DNA of 64,000 nucleotides from an uncultured Mycoplasmatota bacterium (GTDB taxonomy: Bacteria > Bacillota_I > Bacilli_A > RF39 > UBA660). Made by a program: the position numbers and the translations under genes. The DNA is taken from assembly GCA_900546715.1 (NCBI GenBank), contig UREA01000006.1, positions 1-64,000 of the forward strand, in the 5' to 3' direction. Each line of letters begins with the position of its first letter. Position 1 is the first letter of the stretch. The notes below the pieces were generated by a model. The model saw only the letters and a list, made by a program, of their open reading frames with translations. It did not search any database and was not told the origin of the DNA. Of the stretch, positions 26,960 to 35,769 are shown piece after piece.

Positions 26960-27034
26960 TTAGGTGTAATTGGTATTACCAATAGTTAGGGATTTTGGTA
27001 GATATAAAAATTACAAGTTTTTTGCAAAAAACAG

Positions 27035-27063
27035 TTGACGATTTGTGGAAGATGTGATACAAT
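27035..27063 (+). promoter_or_regulatory. Promoter for the presumed antitoxin RNA and toxin
   Basis: TTGACG at 27035-27040 and TACAAT at 27058-27063 with 17 bases between them. Transcription would start near 27070, about 140 bases upstream of the toxin ATG. Confidence 0.6.
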
Positions 27064-27069
27064 TATATT

Positions 27070-27152
27070 GTATTAGATGAGAGAAATCTTATATAATACA
27101 TTAAGGTTATTAAAAAGTCGGTGAACCCTACCATAGTGGGAGCTAAAAAAGT
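27070..27152 (+). ncRNA. Candidate type III antitoxin RNA
   Basis: This untranslated leader lies between the promoter and the terminator that precedes the ToxN-like gene, where type III systems encode their RNA antitoxin. The section 27106-27145 can form pseudoknot-like pairings (AGGTT with AACCCT; GGT with ACC). I do not see the tandem 30-50-base repeats of canonical ToxI; only one possible distant partner exists near 26963-26995. Identification rests on position. Confidence 0.4.
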
Positions 27153-27189
27153 ACAATCCCTAAATAATTATTTGTTATTTAGGGATTGT
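27153..27189 (+). terminator. Attenuating terminator between antitoxin RNA and toxin
   Basis: A perfect 15-bp stem (ACAATCCCTAAATAA with TTATTTAGGGATTGT) and a 7-base loop sit directly before the toxin's GGAGGG site. Type III toxin-antitoxin operons use such a terminator to make far more antitoxin RNA than toxin mRNA. Confidence 0.7.
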
Positions 27190-27207
27190 TTGTATTATGG
27201 AGGGAAA

Positions 27208-27705
27208 ATGAAAACTTTAAAATTATATTATATTGATGATAAATATATTGAATATTTAAGAAAATTTGATAGTAAGGTGTTTTATAATAAGAAAAAGACT
27301 AGACCATATGTTGGAGTTGTTTATACATTCAATAATCATACATATTTTGCTCCTTTATCTAGTCCTAAAGCTAAACACTTAAAAATGAATTCACTAGCTT
27401 TAGATATATTTAAAATTAATGATGGAAAATATGGCATTGTTAATATTAATAATATGATACCAGTACCTAAAGGATGTTTAGTAGGTGCTATAGCTAATAC
27501 TGTAGATTTAAGATATCGTAATTTACTTATTTTACAAACACATTATTTGAATATAGATAGAGAAAGATTGTTAGATAAAGTTAAACAGTTTCAATATTTA
27601 TATAAAAGAAAATTTTTACCTAAAAGTATTTTAGATAGATGTTGTGATTTTGCTTTATTAGAAGATAAATGTAAGGAATATGAAAATAATTTAGTATTAA
27701 ATTAA
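27208..27705 (+). CDS. ToxN/AbiQ-like type III toxin (endoribonuclease)
   Basis: The ATG at 27208 follows GGAGGG and gives 165 residues; the frame before it runs through the terminator and is rejected. The sequence has the family pattern: a short YYIDDKYIEYLRKFD start, KKTRPYVGVVY, NNHTYFAPLSSPKAKH, and NINNMIPVP, with a basic tail. ToxN/AbiQ cleave RNA and are held inactive by a repeated RNA; they act in phage defence by abortive infection. The gene is inserted between mraY and ftsW on the opposite strand. Active-site residues were not verified. Confidence 0.8.
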   Translation: MKTLKLYYIDDKYIEYLRKFDSKVFYNKKKTRPYVGVVYTFNNHTYFAPLSSPKAKHLKMNSLALDIFKINDGKYGIVNINNMIPVPKGCLVGAIANTVDLRYRNLLILQTHYLNIDRERLLDKVKQFQYLYKRKFLPKSILDRCCDFALLEDKCKEYENNLVLN

Positions 27706-27733
27706 AAATAGCATTGTAATTAATGCTATTTTT
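27704..27733. terminator. Bidirectional terminator between toxin and mraY
   Basis: A perfect 12-bp stem (AAAAATAGCATT with AATGCTATTTTT) around a 6-base loop. A/T tracts on both sides let it serve both the toxin and the convergent mraY. Confidence 0.85.
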
Positions 27734-28725
27734 TATAACCAAACACCATATACTATAGCTGCCATGGCAAATATGAAACCGACAACCCAAAACATTTTGA
27801 TGATGTCTTGTTCGCTCCAACCAAGTTCTTCAAAGTGATGGTGAAGGGGAGCTTTTAGGAATATCTTTTTATTAAATTGTCTTATTGATATTATTTGAAT
27901 TAAACTACTTAATGTTTCAATTACAAATACACCACCGATTAAAACTAAAGATAATTCATGTCTTGACACAACTGCAACAGCTGCTAGGGCACCGCCTAAA
28001 GCAAGAGATCCTAAGTCACCCATAAATATTTTAGCTGGGTGGGTATTAAATACCAAAAATCCTATTAATGCACCGGTTAGAAGGAAACAAAATATTGCTA
28101 CTTCTTGATATCCTTCAAGCCAACCGGCATTCCAAGTTATAATACCGTAAGCAAAGAATGCAATTGCACACAATCCTCCAGCTAAACCATCTAGGCCATC
28201 AGTTATATTAACCGCATTAGTTGTTCCAACGAGTAAGAATAAAATAAATAAACCAAACATCCAGCCCAGTGGAATATAAATATTTAAGAATGATAAACTT
28301 AGTGTTGGCTCACCGCCGCCTTTCATAAATAGATAAAAGAATACTAGAGCAATTACCATTTGAATTAAAAATTTAGTAACTAAACTTATTCCATTATTAT
28401 CATGATATTTTATCTTGCGGTAATCATCGGCAAAACCGAGCAGCCCGTAGGCGAGGAATACAAAGACCACTATTATTAAATTATAACTTATTTCAATACT
28501 TCCTTTAATATATAAAATAATCAGTGATACAATGACAGGTATAATAAATATTACACCTCCCATTGTTGGAGTTCCTTCCTTTTTTAAGTGCCTTTTTGAT
28601 ATAAATCTACTAACTGACTGACCAAAATGTAATTTCCGAAATAGAGGAATTACAATTAAACCAGTAATTAGTGATAAGACAAAACCAAGCATTAAAGCCA
28701 TTGTAGCTTTAGCAAGTATTAGCAT
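27733..28725 (-). CDS. mraY: Phospho-N-acetylmuramoyl-pentapeptide transferase
   Basis: MraY makes lipid I by transferring phospho-MurNAc-pentapeptide to undecaprenyl phosphate at the inner membrane. The 330 residues show about ten helices and diagnostic motifs: KEGTPTMGGVIF, FADDYRKIK, TNAVNITDGLDGLAGG, GFLVFNTHPAKIFMGDLGSLALGG and the C-terminal KAPLHHHFEELGW. Its start lies 84 bases after the C-terminal fragment of the split PBP gene, matching the common spoVD/ftsI-mraY order. It ends in the shared bidirectional terminator. Confidence 0.97.
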   Translation of the reverse strand: MLILAKATMALMLGFVLSLITGLIVIPLFRKLHFGQSVSRFISKRHLKKEGTPTMGGVIFIIPVIVSLIILYIKGSIEISYNLIIVVFVFLAYGLLGFADDYRKIKYHDNNGISLVTKFLIQMVIALVFFYLFMKGGGEPTLSLSFLNIYIPLGWMFGLFILFLLVGTTNAVNITDGLDGLAGGLCAIAFFAYGIITWNAGWLEGYQEVAIFCFLLTGALIGFLVFNTHPAKIFMGDLGSLALGGALAAVAVVSRHELSLVLIGGVFVIETLSSLIQIISIRQFNKKIFLKAPLHHHFEELGWSEQDIIKMFWVVGFIFAMAAIVYGVWL

Positions 28726-28809
28726 ACGCCTTCACCTCTTCATAAATATATTATACTATAAATTTGTTTTTTTAATAAAATTTCCAGTAAATTTTGACAT
28801 CATTTGACA

Positions 28810-29667
28810 TTAGTTAAGCATAAGAACTATAGTTCCGCCTTCCTTAACATACATGCCACCATTAGGACTTTGGTAAACTACATTCTCACCATTACCACTA
28901 TATTCGATATTAAAACCTTTTAAAGCTTTTTTAGCTTCATCTAAAGATAGTCCTGTGATATCTGGGGCTACAACATATTTAGTATCTAACCAAGTATATT
29001 CTTTTGGTATACCTTCAGTATCCGCTTCAATATCTAAAATATCAATTGCACTTAAAAATATGTTTCTCGCAATTGGTGCAGCAACGGTACCACCATATTG
29101 TACTACATTTTTGGCATTTTGAACAGCCACATATACAACAATTTCTGGATCATCTGCAGGCATAAAGCCAATAAATGATAAAATATACTTCGAATCACTA
29201 TAAACACCATTTTCAACAGTTTGGGCTGTTCCTGTTTTACCACCGATACGATAATTTTCAATATAAGCATTATGGCCAGAACCTTTAGCAACAACACTCT
29301 CTAAGGCATATCTTACAATACTGGAAGTTTCTTCACTTATAATGCTTCCAACTTTAGTTGGTTCATTGTTTTTAATAATTGTATCTGTTTCTGGTTCTAA
29401 AAAGCTTTTAACAATATAAGGAGTATAAAGAGTACCACCATTTACAACAGCACTGACAGCTCTAACTTGTTGAATAGGGGTAACACTTATTCCTTGACCA
29501 AAAGCAGTTGTTGCTAGTTCCACATTACCCATAGCATCTACATCAAACAATATTCCTGATCCTTCACCATTTAAATCAATACCAGTTTTTTCACCAAAAC
29601 CATATTCAGTAATATAATTCATTAATGTATCTTTACCAAGCATTAAACCTAAATTAACAAATCCAGG
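28810..29667 (-). pseudogene. 3' fragment of the split class B PBP gene (KTG and PASTA part)
   Basis: The 285 codons are the C-terminal half of a SpoVD/PBP2X-like transpeptidase. They start in NPGFVNLGLMLG, directly after the SxN motif, and contain the third catalytic motif (GGKTGTAQT) and one C-terminal PASTA domain (VVAPDITGLSLDEAKKALKG). The 5' part is at 43896-44942, beyond a 14.2-kb element. The halves join in frame at the shared ATTGC. A GTG at 29685 inside the element could start a fragment lacking the active-site Ser, which would not be a functional enzyme. Confidence 0.9.
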
Positions 29668-31363
29668 ATTGCTTTGTGTCAACACAGCAACACTTTAGAG
29701 CCGAAGTTTGCCTTGCACAAGCAAGGTTTTTGGCTGTCAAACTTTTAATTTGGTTATTTTCATTCATATCTAAATCTATATCAATATCTGGGGTATTAAA
29801 ATCGTAATATATTTTTAACTTAATATGTTTACGATCACCATTAACTTTTTCAACTTCTACTTTTTCAACTAATAAATTTACTAGGTATGCTAAATTTTCC
29901 TTTATATCTAATTTTGAATTTAGACTAGTTTCAATAAGTTCTAATTTCTTCTTTAACCGTTCTTCCTCAAGATTATTCTTTGATGTTTCACTCAATTGTT
30001 TTTGTAGGTTAAATAACTCAACATTTAATTTGTCATTTCTAGTTTTAAATTCATAGTCATCAATAATACCTTTAATGCTTAAATCTAATAATTTATCTTT
30101 TTGCTTTTCAATAACAAGTATTTGTTTATTTATTTCTTCAACATCTAAATCTGATGTATGATTTTCTATAATATTTTTATATTCTTTCAAAACTAATGAA
30201 ACATATTGCTTTTTGTTTTTTATAAAGTCAGAAAATAAATCTATAAATATTTTATCTAAATAAGATTCTTTTATATTAGGTGATGCACATTTTGAAACAC
30301 CAGAAACTTTATAAGTTCTACAAGCCCATACTGGATTATTTGCTCTGTTAGAGCCACCATTTCTAATAAAAACTGCACCACAGTCCTTGCAATATAATTT
30401 ACAAGAATATTTATATTTTTTAATATGTTCTTCTGTATTTAATATATGCCTAGATGGTAATTTTTTTCTTTTTTCGTGTAACAGATTTGCTTTATCCCAT
30501 AATTCTTCTGATACTATTGCTGGAATACGATCATCTTTATAAATAATTTGCTTTTCTTTAGGTACTTTTCTTTTTTTATGAGTTTTGTAATCTTCAACTT
30601 CGGTAAGTTTAGCAGTATAATAACCTTTATATCTAGGGTTAGTTAAAAATTTTGCTAAAGTTGTTTGTGAATATGGTTCGCCTTTAGAGTTTAAATATCC
30701 CATTTTGGCTAATTCTAATCCAATTTTTTTAAGCCCCATATTACCACTAGCATAAGTAGTAAATAAATATTCTATAATTGGGGCTTCTTTTGGATTTATT
30801 TCGTATCTACCATTTTTCTTGAAATAACCAGTTAGATTACCACCAATTAGTTTACCATCCTTGATCATTCTGTTTATACCGAATTTAACTCTTTCAGATA
30901 GTTTTCGCACCTCATCTTGGGCAAGGCTTGACATAATAGTAAGTCTAAATTCTGAATCTTCTTGAATAGTATTTAAGTTATCTGATAGGAAATAAACAAT
31001 TACACCATTTTTTAATAGGTATTCAGTATATTTAATGCTATCAACGGTATTTCTTGAAAATCTGGATATTTCTTTTGTCAGTATTAAATCAACTTTTCCA
31101 ATAGTAGCATCTTCTATCATTTTTAAAAAGGAATCACGATTTTTTACTGCAGTACCAGAAATACCCTCATCGATATATCCACGAGTTAATGTCCAGTTTT
31201 TGTTTTCCATAATCATTTCTTCAAAATACTTTTGCTGATTTTCTAATGAATTTAACTGATCATCTTTATCAGTAGATACACGAGCATAATATCCAACTCT
31301 TAAATTCATATCATAAATTGTTTTTCCTTTTCGCAAATCTTCTCTTGCTTTTTTAATATCCAT
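29654..31363 (-). CDS. Large serine recombinase (integrase/excisionase of the element)
   Basis: The 569-residue protein begins with the resolvase-like domain (RVGYYARVSTDKDDQ, nucleophile Ser30; EISRFSRNT; SLAQDEVRKLSERV), followed by the recombinase domain, a Cys4 zinc ribbon (CKLYCKDCGAVF...WACRTYKVSGVSKC) and a coiled coil. Such TnpX-type enzymes move conjugative and mobilisable elements with 2-bp crossovers. The last five residues and the stop come from the host PBP gene beyond the element end. In the excised circle the same frame would instead read into the DUF5655-like gene at the other end. Confidence 0.92.
   Translation of the reverse strand: MDIKKAREDLRKGKTIYDMNLRVGYYARVSTDKDDQLNSLENQQKYFEEMIMENKNWTLTRGYIDEGISGTAVKNRDSFLKMIEDATIGKVDLILTKEISRFSRNTVDSIKYTEYLLKNGVIVYFLSDNLNTIQEDSEFRLTIMSSLAQDEVRKLSERVKFGINRMIKDGKLIGGNLTGYFKKNGRYEINPKEAPIIEYLFTTYASGNMGLKKIGLELAKMGYLNSKGEPYSQTTLAKFLTNPRYKGYYTAKLTEVEDYKTHKKRKVPKEKQIIYKDDRIPAIVSEELWDKANLLHEKRKKLPSRHILNTEEHIKKYKYSCKLYCKDCGAVFIRNGGSNRANNPVWACRTYKVSGVSKCASPNIKESYLDKIFIDLFSDFIKNKKQYVSLVLKEYKNIIENHTSDLDVEEINKQILVIEKQKDKLLDLSIKGIIDDYEFKTRNDKLNVELFNLQKQLSETSKNNLEEERLKKKLELIETSLNSKLDIKENLAYLVNLLVEKVEVEKVNGDRKHIKLKIYYDFNTPDIDIDLDMNENNQIKSLTAKNLACARQTSALKCCCVDTKQSWIC
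29668..29693 (+). repeat. Left end of the element: core plus inverted arm
   Basis: ATTGC at 29668-29672 is the sequence shared with the right end. Three bases later comes GTGTCAACACAGCAACAC (29676-29693), the inverted partner of 43874-43891 with 17 of 18 matching bases. This is the hybrid junction attL. Confidence 0.85.
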
Positions 31364-31405
31364 AAAATATCACTCCTTAACTGTGTTCCTAAAACTCAAG
31401 ACTAG

Positions 31406-31642
31406 TTAGGTTGCTTGAATAGTACCTCCATTATTAGAGTTTGTCAAATCATCTTGGTATTCTTTTTTTATCTTTGTAAGTCTTGCTATAAGAGATTGTT
31501 CCATAGTTTTAAATGTTTTTAAATCTATTACATTATCATCATATAATTCTTTATTTACAATTAATCTAAACTCTAATAACTTATACTCAAATGGCAAGTG
31601 TTTTGTACTGAATTTAACTTCTATATCGTTATTTTCATACAT
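31406..31642 (-). CDS. Small element-encoded protein upstream of the recombinase
   Basis: The 78-residue product starts at the ATG at 31642 with GGAGG eight bases away. It is mostly helical and charged (EVKFSTKHLPFEYKLLEFRLIVNKEL, KTMEQSLIARLTKIKKEY) and ends in NNGGTIQAT. Small proteins of this kind commonly precede the serine recombinase in clostridial elements and often have a SHOCT-like helix; the exact role is unknown. Its 3' end overlaps one copy of the direct repeat at 31411-31452. Confidence 0.7.
   Translation of the reverse strand: MYENNDIEVKFSTKHLPFEYKLLEFRLIVNKELYDDNVIDLKTFKTMEQSLIARLTKIKKEYQDDLTNSNNGGTIQAT
31411..31452 (+). repeat. Direct repeat copy A within the element
   Basis: TTGCTTGAATAGTACCTC (18 bases), then 12 unrelated bases, then TTGTCAAATCAT. 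The same two blocks with an 11-base gap occur at 42925-42965. Copy A lies over the end of the small gene at 31406. Confidence 0.85.
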
Positions 31643-31707
31643 TATGGATTCCTCCAAGTTCTTTAAATTTTATGAAACTCAAATTAAAAAAGAACTTATG
31701 ACTAAAT

Positions 31708-33738
31708 TTAGACATTATCTTTATGTCCTTTCTCTAAAGTTAAGTCTTGTTCCAAAGGATTCTTCAAATGTATTTCAATAGTAGACTTGCCATTATTACC
31801 AGTATCTATTTCTACATGATATACTTCTTTATTAACTTTTCCTTTTATAAAAGTTGTTTCTTTTGTGGAAAGTGGCTCACTAACTTCAAAACTAGCATAG
31901 GTACGGTTATTATTTTCTTTGTATTCAAATATATTTATTTTTTCTTTTAATAAATCTTGTACTACTTGAACAATGTTTTCTAGTTTTTTTATTTCTTCTT
32001 CCCTAAATTTATCATAAGAGGATAATTCTTCTTTATATAAGTCTTTATTACTTTTATTTCGTAAAAGTCTATCATATTTAGTTTGAATATTCTCAACTGT
32101 ATAATAAGTATAACTCAAGTCTTTTAACGGTGTTACATTTCGTTTTAATTCGCCACTAGAGTAACAAGATAACTTTTTATATATAACAGTATCTCTAAAT
32201 ATCGGATAACCAATATTAGGAAATATGATAGTTTTATAATGTAGATTTTTTACTTCATCTGGTGTAAGTAGATCACGAGCAATTAGAGAAGTAGATTTAT
32301 TTCCGTTGTAATTCATTAAACTAATTGACTGACTTATTGAATTAGATTCTATTGTTTTTTTACCTAATCTTTTACTAATCGCTTCAGCAGTATCCATTGT
32401 ATTTGTTTTTAAATAAGCAAGTCCAGAGTTATCAAGAATAATTTGGGCAACTTCTTTACCATAAACATTGTCTAATTGACTTAAACTTTGAATAAATAAG
32501 TGATACCTTAATCCACGAGATCTAGCAACGGATATTATTGATTCAATACTGGGTTCAATTAATGGTGGGCAGTTAGAAAATTCATCACATATCCAGTCAA
32601 TTTCAATGGGTACTTTTTTGTTTTCATTAGAGTTAGCCAATTTTACAAGTTCTTTATATAATAATCCTAAAATTATAGTAACAAGCGAATAATATATTTT
32701 ATCTTCATCTGGAACTATAACATATAGTGCTGATTTAACTTTTCCTAAAATATTAAAATCAAAATCTGATTTACTAATTACATTAGCAACATTAACGTCA
32801 TCAAAGATTGCCATTTTCTCTGAAAACACACTAGTAATAGATTTATAAGTGTTTTCGCTTGATGATAAAATAGGAATTAAACTGTCTTTAGATTTAGCAC
32901 CATAAGGCTTTTGCTCAATATAATATTTAAACTTTTTAGAGTTTTTTTCTTCCATAGTAGAGTTTTGAAATTTACGAATAGAGGTCATAGTTATTTGTTC
33001 TCGCTTTACTTTACCATCTTTATATTCTTCCAAAAAAAAGCCAATTAGTCCCTCAAGAAGATTCTTGGCACTATTATTCCAAAAAGGATCTTTACCTTGT
33101 GATTTATCATAAGTGATCATTGATGCTATGGAAGTAATTAATCTATTTGTTTCAGCATAACTAGAAATTGACTTATTTAAATAATCTAATTTTTCTTCTT
33201 CATTATCTGTATTATCGGCTTTATTCTCAAATTCAATATACTTTTCATACTCACAAATAATCGGCTCTAGTATATTGATATGATTAGACAATTCTGGATG
33301 TCTAAAATCTATTGTTAAAATTTTATAGCCTCTATCATATAACATTTTAGAAGTAACATGATATATTTCGCCTTTAGGATCAGTTACAAAAACACTTCTT
33401 GGCTTTTTAGCATTAGCAATAAAACTAATCATTGGAATAACACAAGTAACACTTTTACCAGATCCACTTGATCCTAAATAAACATAATGGGGAGTTTCTT
33501 TATCAAACCATACATGAGTAACACTTTTATCATAATAAACTGGAAAACCAACTTCATTTATATTAGAAATTTTTTCTTTAGTAAAATTTTTATTAATTTC
33601 TGCTTCGGTTGCAAATCTTGCAGATCCATATTCATTATTACTTTTGATTTTATGTTTTGAAATAATTGGTTCAATATATATAAAACCAACAATAAATAAA
33701 ATCAATATTAACAATAAAAAAATGAGAGATAAACTCAT
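31708..33738 (-). CDS. VirD4/TraG-family type IV coupling protein
   Basis: The 676-residue ATPase links a relaxosome to a conjugation channel. It begins with two hydrophobic segments (to about residue 28), then YGSARFATEAE, Walker A GSSGSGKS at about residue 92, VTDPKGEIYHVT, a Walker B-like DEFSNCPPL region, and a C-terminal HLKNP tail. It is normal in length. No relaxase or VirB4/VirB6 homologue occurs in the element, so it presumably serves a helper system or is a remnant of a larger ICE. Confidence 0.9.
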   Translation of the reverse strand: MSLSLIFLLLILILFIVGFIYIEPIISKHKIKSNNEYGSARFATEAEINKNFTKEKISNINEVGFPVYYDKSVTHVWFDKETPHYVYLGSSGSGKSVTCVIPMISFIANAKKPRSVFVTDPKGEIYHVTSKMLYDRGYKILTIDFRHPELSNHINILEPIICEYEKYIEFENKADNTDNEEEKLDYLNKSISSYAETNRLITSIASMITYDKSQGKDPFWNNSAKNLLEGLIGFFLEEYKDGKVKREQITMTSIRKFQNSTMEEKNSKKFKYYIEQKPYGAKSKDSLIPILSSSENTYKSITSVFSEKMAIFDDVNVANVISKSDFDFNILGKVKSALYVIVPDEDKIYYSLVTIILGLLYKELVKLANSNENKKVPIEIDWICDEFSNCPPLIEPSIESIISVARSRGLRYHLFIQSLSQLDNVYGKEVAQIILDNSGLAYLKTNTMDTAEAISKRLGKKTIESNSISQSISLMNYNGNKSTSLIARDLLTPDEVKNLHYKTIIFPNIGYPIFRDTVIYKKLSCYSSGELKRNVTPLKDLSYTYYTVENIQTKYDRLLRNKSNKDLYKEELSSYDKFREEEIKKLENIVQVVQDLLKEKINIFEYKENNNRTYASFEVSEPLSTKETTFIKGKVNKEVYHVEIDTGNNGKSTIEIHLKNPLEQDLTLEKGHKDNV

Positions 33739-33762
33739 AGTCTATCCCTCACTAATTTATTG

Positions 33763-34104
33763 TTATAACTCATAATCCTCCTTGGTCTTATTTAATTCTT
33801 TTACCATGTTATCAATAATAGAATTAATATCTTTACGAGTTATATTTCTAAAATTTTCATAACCATCTTTAAAATAATAGTTTTCATTTGTATTATGAAT
33901 ATCATCTAACATATATTTAACTCGTTCCCAGCCAGATCTTTCTAAAGTATTTCTAACCAGTTCTTCTAAATCGTTATTATCGTAAATATCATCTGTATAT
34001 TCATATAAATTATTTTGATATACAAAGTCCATAAAGTTATCTATATCTAAATACATAACATCATCGTTTTCAACACTTTTAAAATTTAATAATTCTTTTA
34101 TCAT
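33763..34104 (-). CDS. Element-encoded hypothetical protein
   Basis: This 113-residue acidic protein (many Asp, Asn, Glu, Tyr) resembles small partner proteins of conjugation modules but has no motif I can name. It lies 24 bases upstream of the coupling-protein gene and 13 bases after the gene before it, so it is in the same operon. Cytoplasmic by sequence. Confidence 0.6.
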   Translation of the reverse strand: MIKELLNFKSVENDDVMYLDIDNFMDFVYQNNLYEYTDDIYDNNDLEELVRNTLERSGWERVKYMLDDIHNTNENYYFKDGYENFRNITRKDINSIIDNMVKELNKTKEDYEL

Positions 34105-34117
34105 ATAACCACCAGCC

Positions 34118-34570
34118 TTAATCTATTTCATAATCATCATAATTCTTATCTATGATTTCATTTATTGCTAAATCTAATCCTTTTTTAAGAGTAGGATTAT
34201 TTCTAATATCTTCATAAGTGAGTTCTAAAGCATCTAGTGTACTAGATATATCACGAGTATAACTATATTCGTGATTTTCAAGTTCACTAATAAACATATC
34301 TTTGATATAACCAGCACCAGTTTTATCTTTTTCTATTAACTCATTATGTTCTTTTCTTATATCTTCCCACAGTTTATTATAAGTATCTAGATCAGTTTTT
34401 CTTATATAGCCACCACCACCGATGGAATATATTTTATCAGTATCACTTGGCTCTAATCCCCAATTTTTCATACCGTTATCGAATTGCTCTTGATTAAAAG
34501 CAAACATTAATGGAAATTCATTAACTCTTTTTTGATGTATTTCTCTTAATTCATCATACTTATTTTTCAT
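34118..34570 (-). CDS. Element-encoded hypothetical protein
   Basis: The 150-residue protein is rich in charged residues and predicted helices (YDELREIHQKRVNEFPLMFAFNQEQFDNGMKNWG, a GGGGYIRKTDLDTYN turn). Proteins with this start (E-F-P-x-x-F-A-F-x-x-x-Q-F) are frequent in conjugative elements of Firmicutes and are of unknown role. Its ATG overlaps the stop of the upstream 50-codon gene by four bases. Confidence 0.65.
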   Translation of the reverse strand: MKNKYDELREIHQKRVNEFPLMFAFNQEQFDNGMKNWGLEPSDTDKIYSIGGGGYIRKTDLDTYNKLWEDIRKEHNELIEKDKTGAGYIKDMFISELENHEYSYTRDISSTLDALELTYEDIRNNPTLKKGLDLAINEIIDKNYDDYEID

Positions 34571-34719
34571 TTATTACCACCATCCTTTAAAATATATATT
34601 TTTTTATGATAAATAAGTAAATTTTCAATAGTCTTACCATCTTTAATAACTCTATATCTATTTCCCCAAAAACATTTATGTTTCCACCATAAACTATTTA
34701 GTATTTGTTTTATTTTCAT
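34567..34719 (-). CDS. Small 50-residue basic protein
   Basis: A short frame (start ATG at 34719, stop TGA at 34567-34569) encodes a basic, Trp-rich peptide (NSLWWKHKCFWGNRYRV, then KDGKTIENLLIYHKK). It overlaps the end of the methyltransferase gene and the start of the next gene by the ATGA arrangement. This overlap chain supports real translation. No function is recognised. Confidence 0.5.
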   Translation of the reverse strand: MKIKQILNSLWWKHKCFWGNRYRVIKDGKTIENLLIYHKKIYILKDGGNK

Positions 34720-35431
34720 TAAGCATCAACTCCTTTGTAGTTTCATTAATTCTTTTATTAGCAATATCAAAATACTTTTTATTTATTTCAAATCCGATAT
34801 AATTTCTATTTTCTAAAATACAAGCGACTGCAGTAGTGCCACTACCTAAAAAACAGTCCAAAACTAAATCATTTTCTTTTGAACTGTTCCTTATTAATTT
34901 TCTAATTAGGGGAAGTGGCTTTATTGTAGGATGCCCATATATTTGTTTATCTTTAACATTTATAGTAGATAAATATATTGTTTTAGCATCCTCATAATTG
35001 CTCGGTTGACAATAACCATTTTTTCTAAAATACAAACAATATTCTTTGTCGCCTAAATACTTGTTATTGTGTAGGGGCATAGGATTAGTTTTTCCCCATA
35101 TAATAATTTCTAATTTACAATTAAGTTTATCCATAAAATATTTAATGTAGGTAGGTATTTGTCTACCATTACACCAAATATAAATATTAATATTTTTCAT
35201 AACTCTAATTAATTCATCTAACACCGATAAATCAAATCCATTAATTAAATTACTTGCTTTTAATTCATTTTCTAACTTAATTAGTTCTTTGCATAATTTA
35301 CCAGTTCCTTTTTTACCACCTTTAGTAGAAATATCATAAGGTGGATCTATGACAACTAAATCAATAGAATTATCTGGTATTTTTTTAAGACCAATTAGAC
35401 AGTCCTCATTGTATATTTTATTTACCAGCAA
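34694..35431 (-). CDS. Solitary DNA methyltransferase (N6-adenine/N4-cytosine type)
   Basis: A TTG start at 35431 fits an AAAGGA site and gives the usual MLVNKIYNEDCLIGLKKIP start with 245 residues. Motif IV DPPY comes first and motif I DCFLGSGTTAVA near the C-terminus, which is the beta-class order. The GHPTIKPLPLIRKLI segment is typical. No restriction enzyme is adjacent, so this is an orphan, probably protecting the element on entry or affecting its regulation. It overlaps the HTH gene upstream by 14 bases. Confidence 0.88.
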   Translation of the reverse strand: MLVNKIYNEDCLIGLKKIPDNSIDLVVIDPPYDISTKGGKKGTGKLCKELIKLENELKASNLINGFDLSVLDELIRVMKNINIYIWCNGRQIPTYIKYFMDKLNCKLEIIIWGKTNPMPLHNNKYLGDKEYCLYFRKNGYCQPSNYEDAKTIYLSTINVKDKQIYGHPTIKPLPLIRKLIRNSSKENDLVLDCFLGSGTTAVACILENRNYIGFEINKKYFDIANKRINETTKELMLNENKTNTK

Positions 35432-35681
35432 AAGTAGAATTCCTTTCATAAAAAAAAGTAGGAAGTATATCCCACCTTTGTCTAATTAAATAGCCATAAT
35501 CTATTTTTAATATATTACTTAATCTATATAAATAAACACTACTAACATTTTTTATCTTATCATTTTCAACTTTACTTAAAGTAGAGATTGATATATTAGA
35601 AATATTTGATAGTGCTTTCAAAGTTAAATTATTTTTTAATCTTTCTTGTTTTAATATTTTCCCAATTTTATTTATAAACAT
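35418..35681 (-). CDS. XRE-family HTH regulator
   Basis: The 87-residue protein is a single helix-turn-helix domain (GKILKQERLKNNLTLKALSNISNISISTLSKVENDK). GGAGG is placed well before its ATG. It is the first gene of the methyltransferase-coupling protein operon and may control it. Confidence 0.8.
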   Translation of the reverse strand: MFINKIGKILKQERLKNNLTLKALSNISNISISTLSKVENDKIKNVSSVYLYRLSNILKIDYGYLIRQRWDILPTFFYERNSTFAGK

Positions 35682-35769
35682 TCCTCCTTTATTTAAAATT
35701 TATTGTATAAAAAAACAGACCATAGTATTATGATCTGCACTATTAATTGTAATTTTAGTGAATAGTAAC

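Noticed and set aside
27121..27207. An upstream start for the ToxN-like gene
   Set aside because: The longer frame runs through the perfect 15-bp terminator and lacks a ribosome binding site; the ATG at 27208 behind GGAGGG is far better.
29668..29685. A functional truncated PBP expressed from the GTG within the element
   Set aside because: The fragment would lack the active-site Ser291 and the SxN motif, so it could not be an active transpeptidase.
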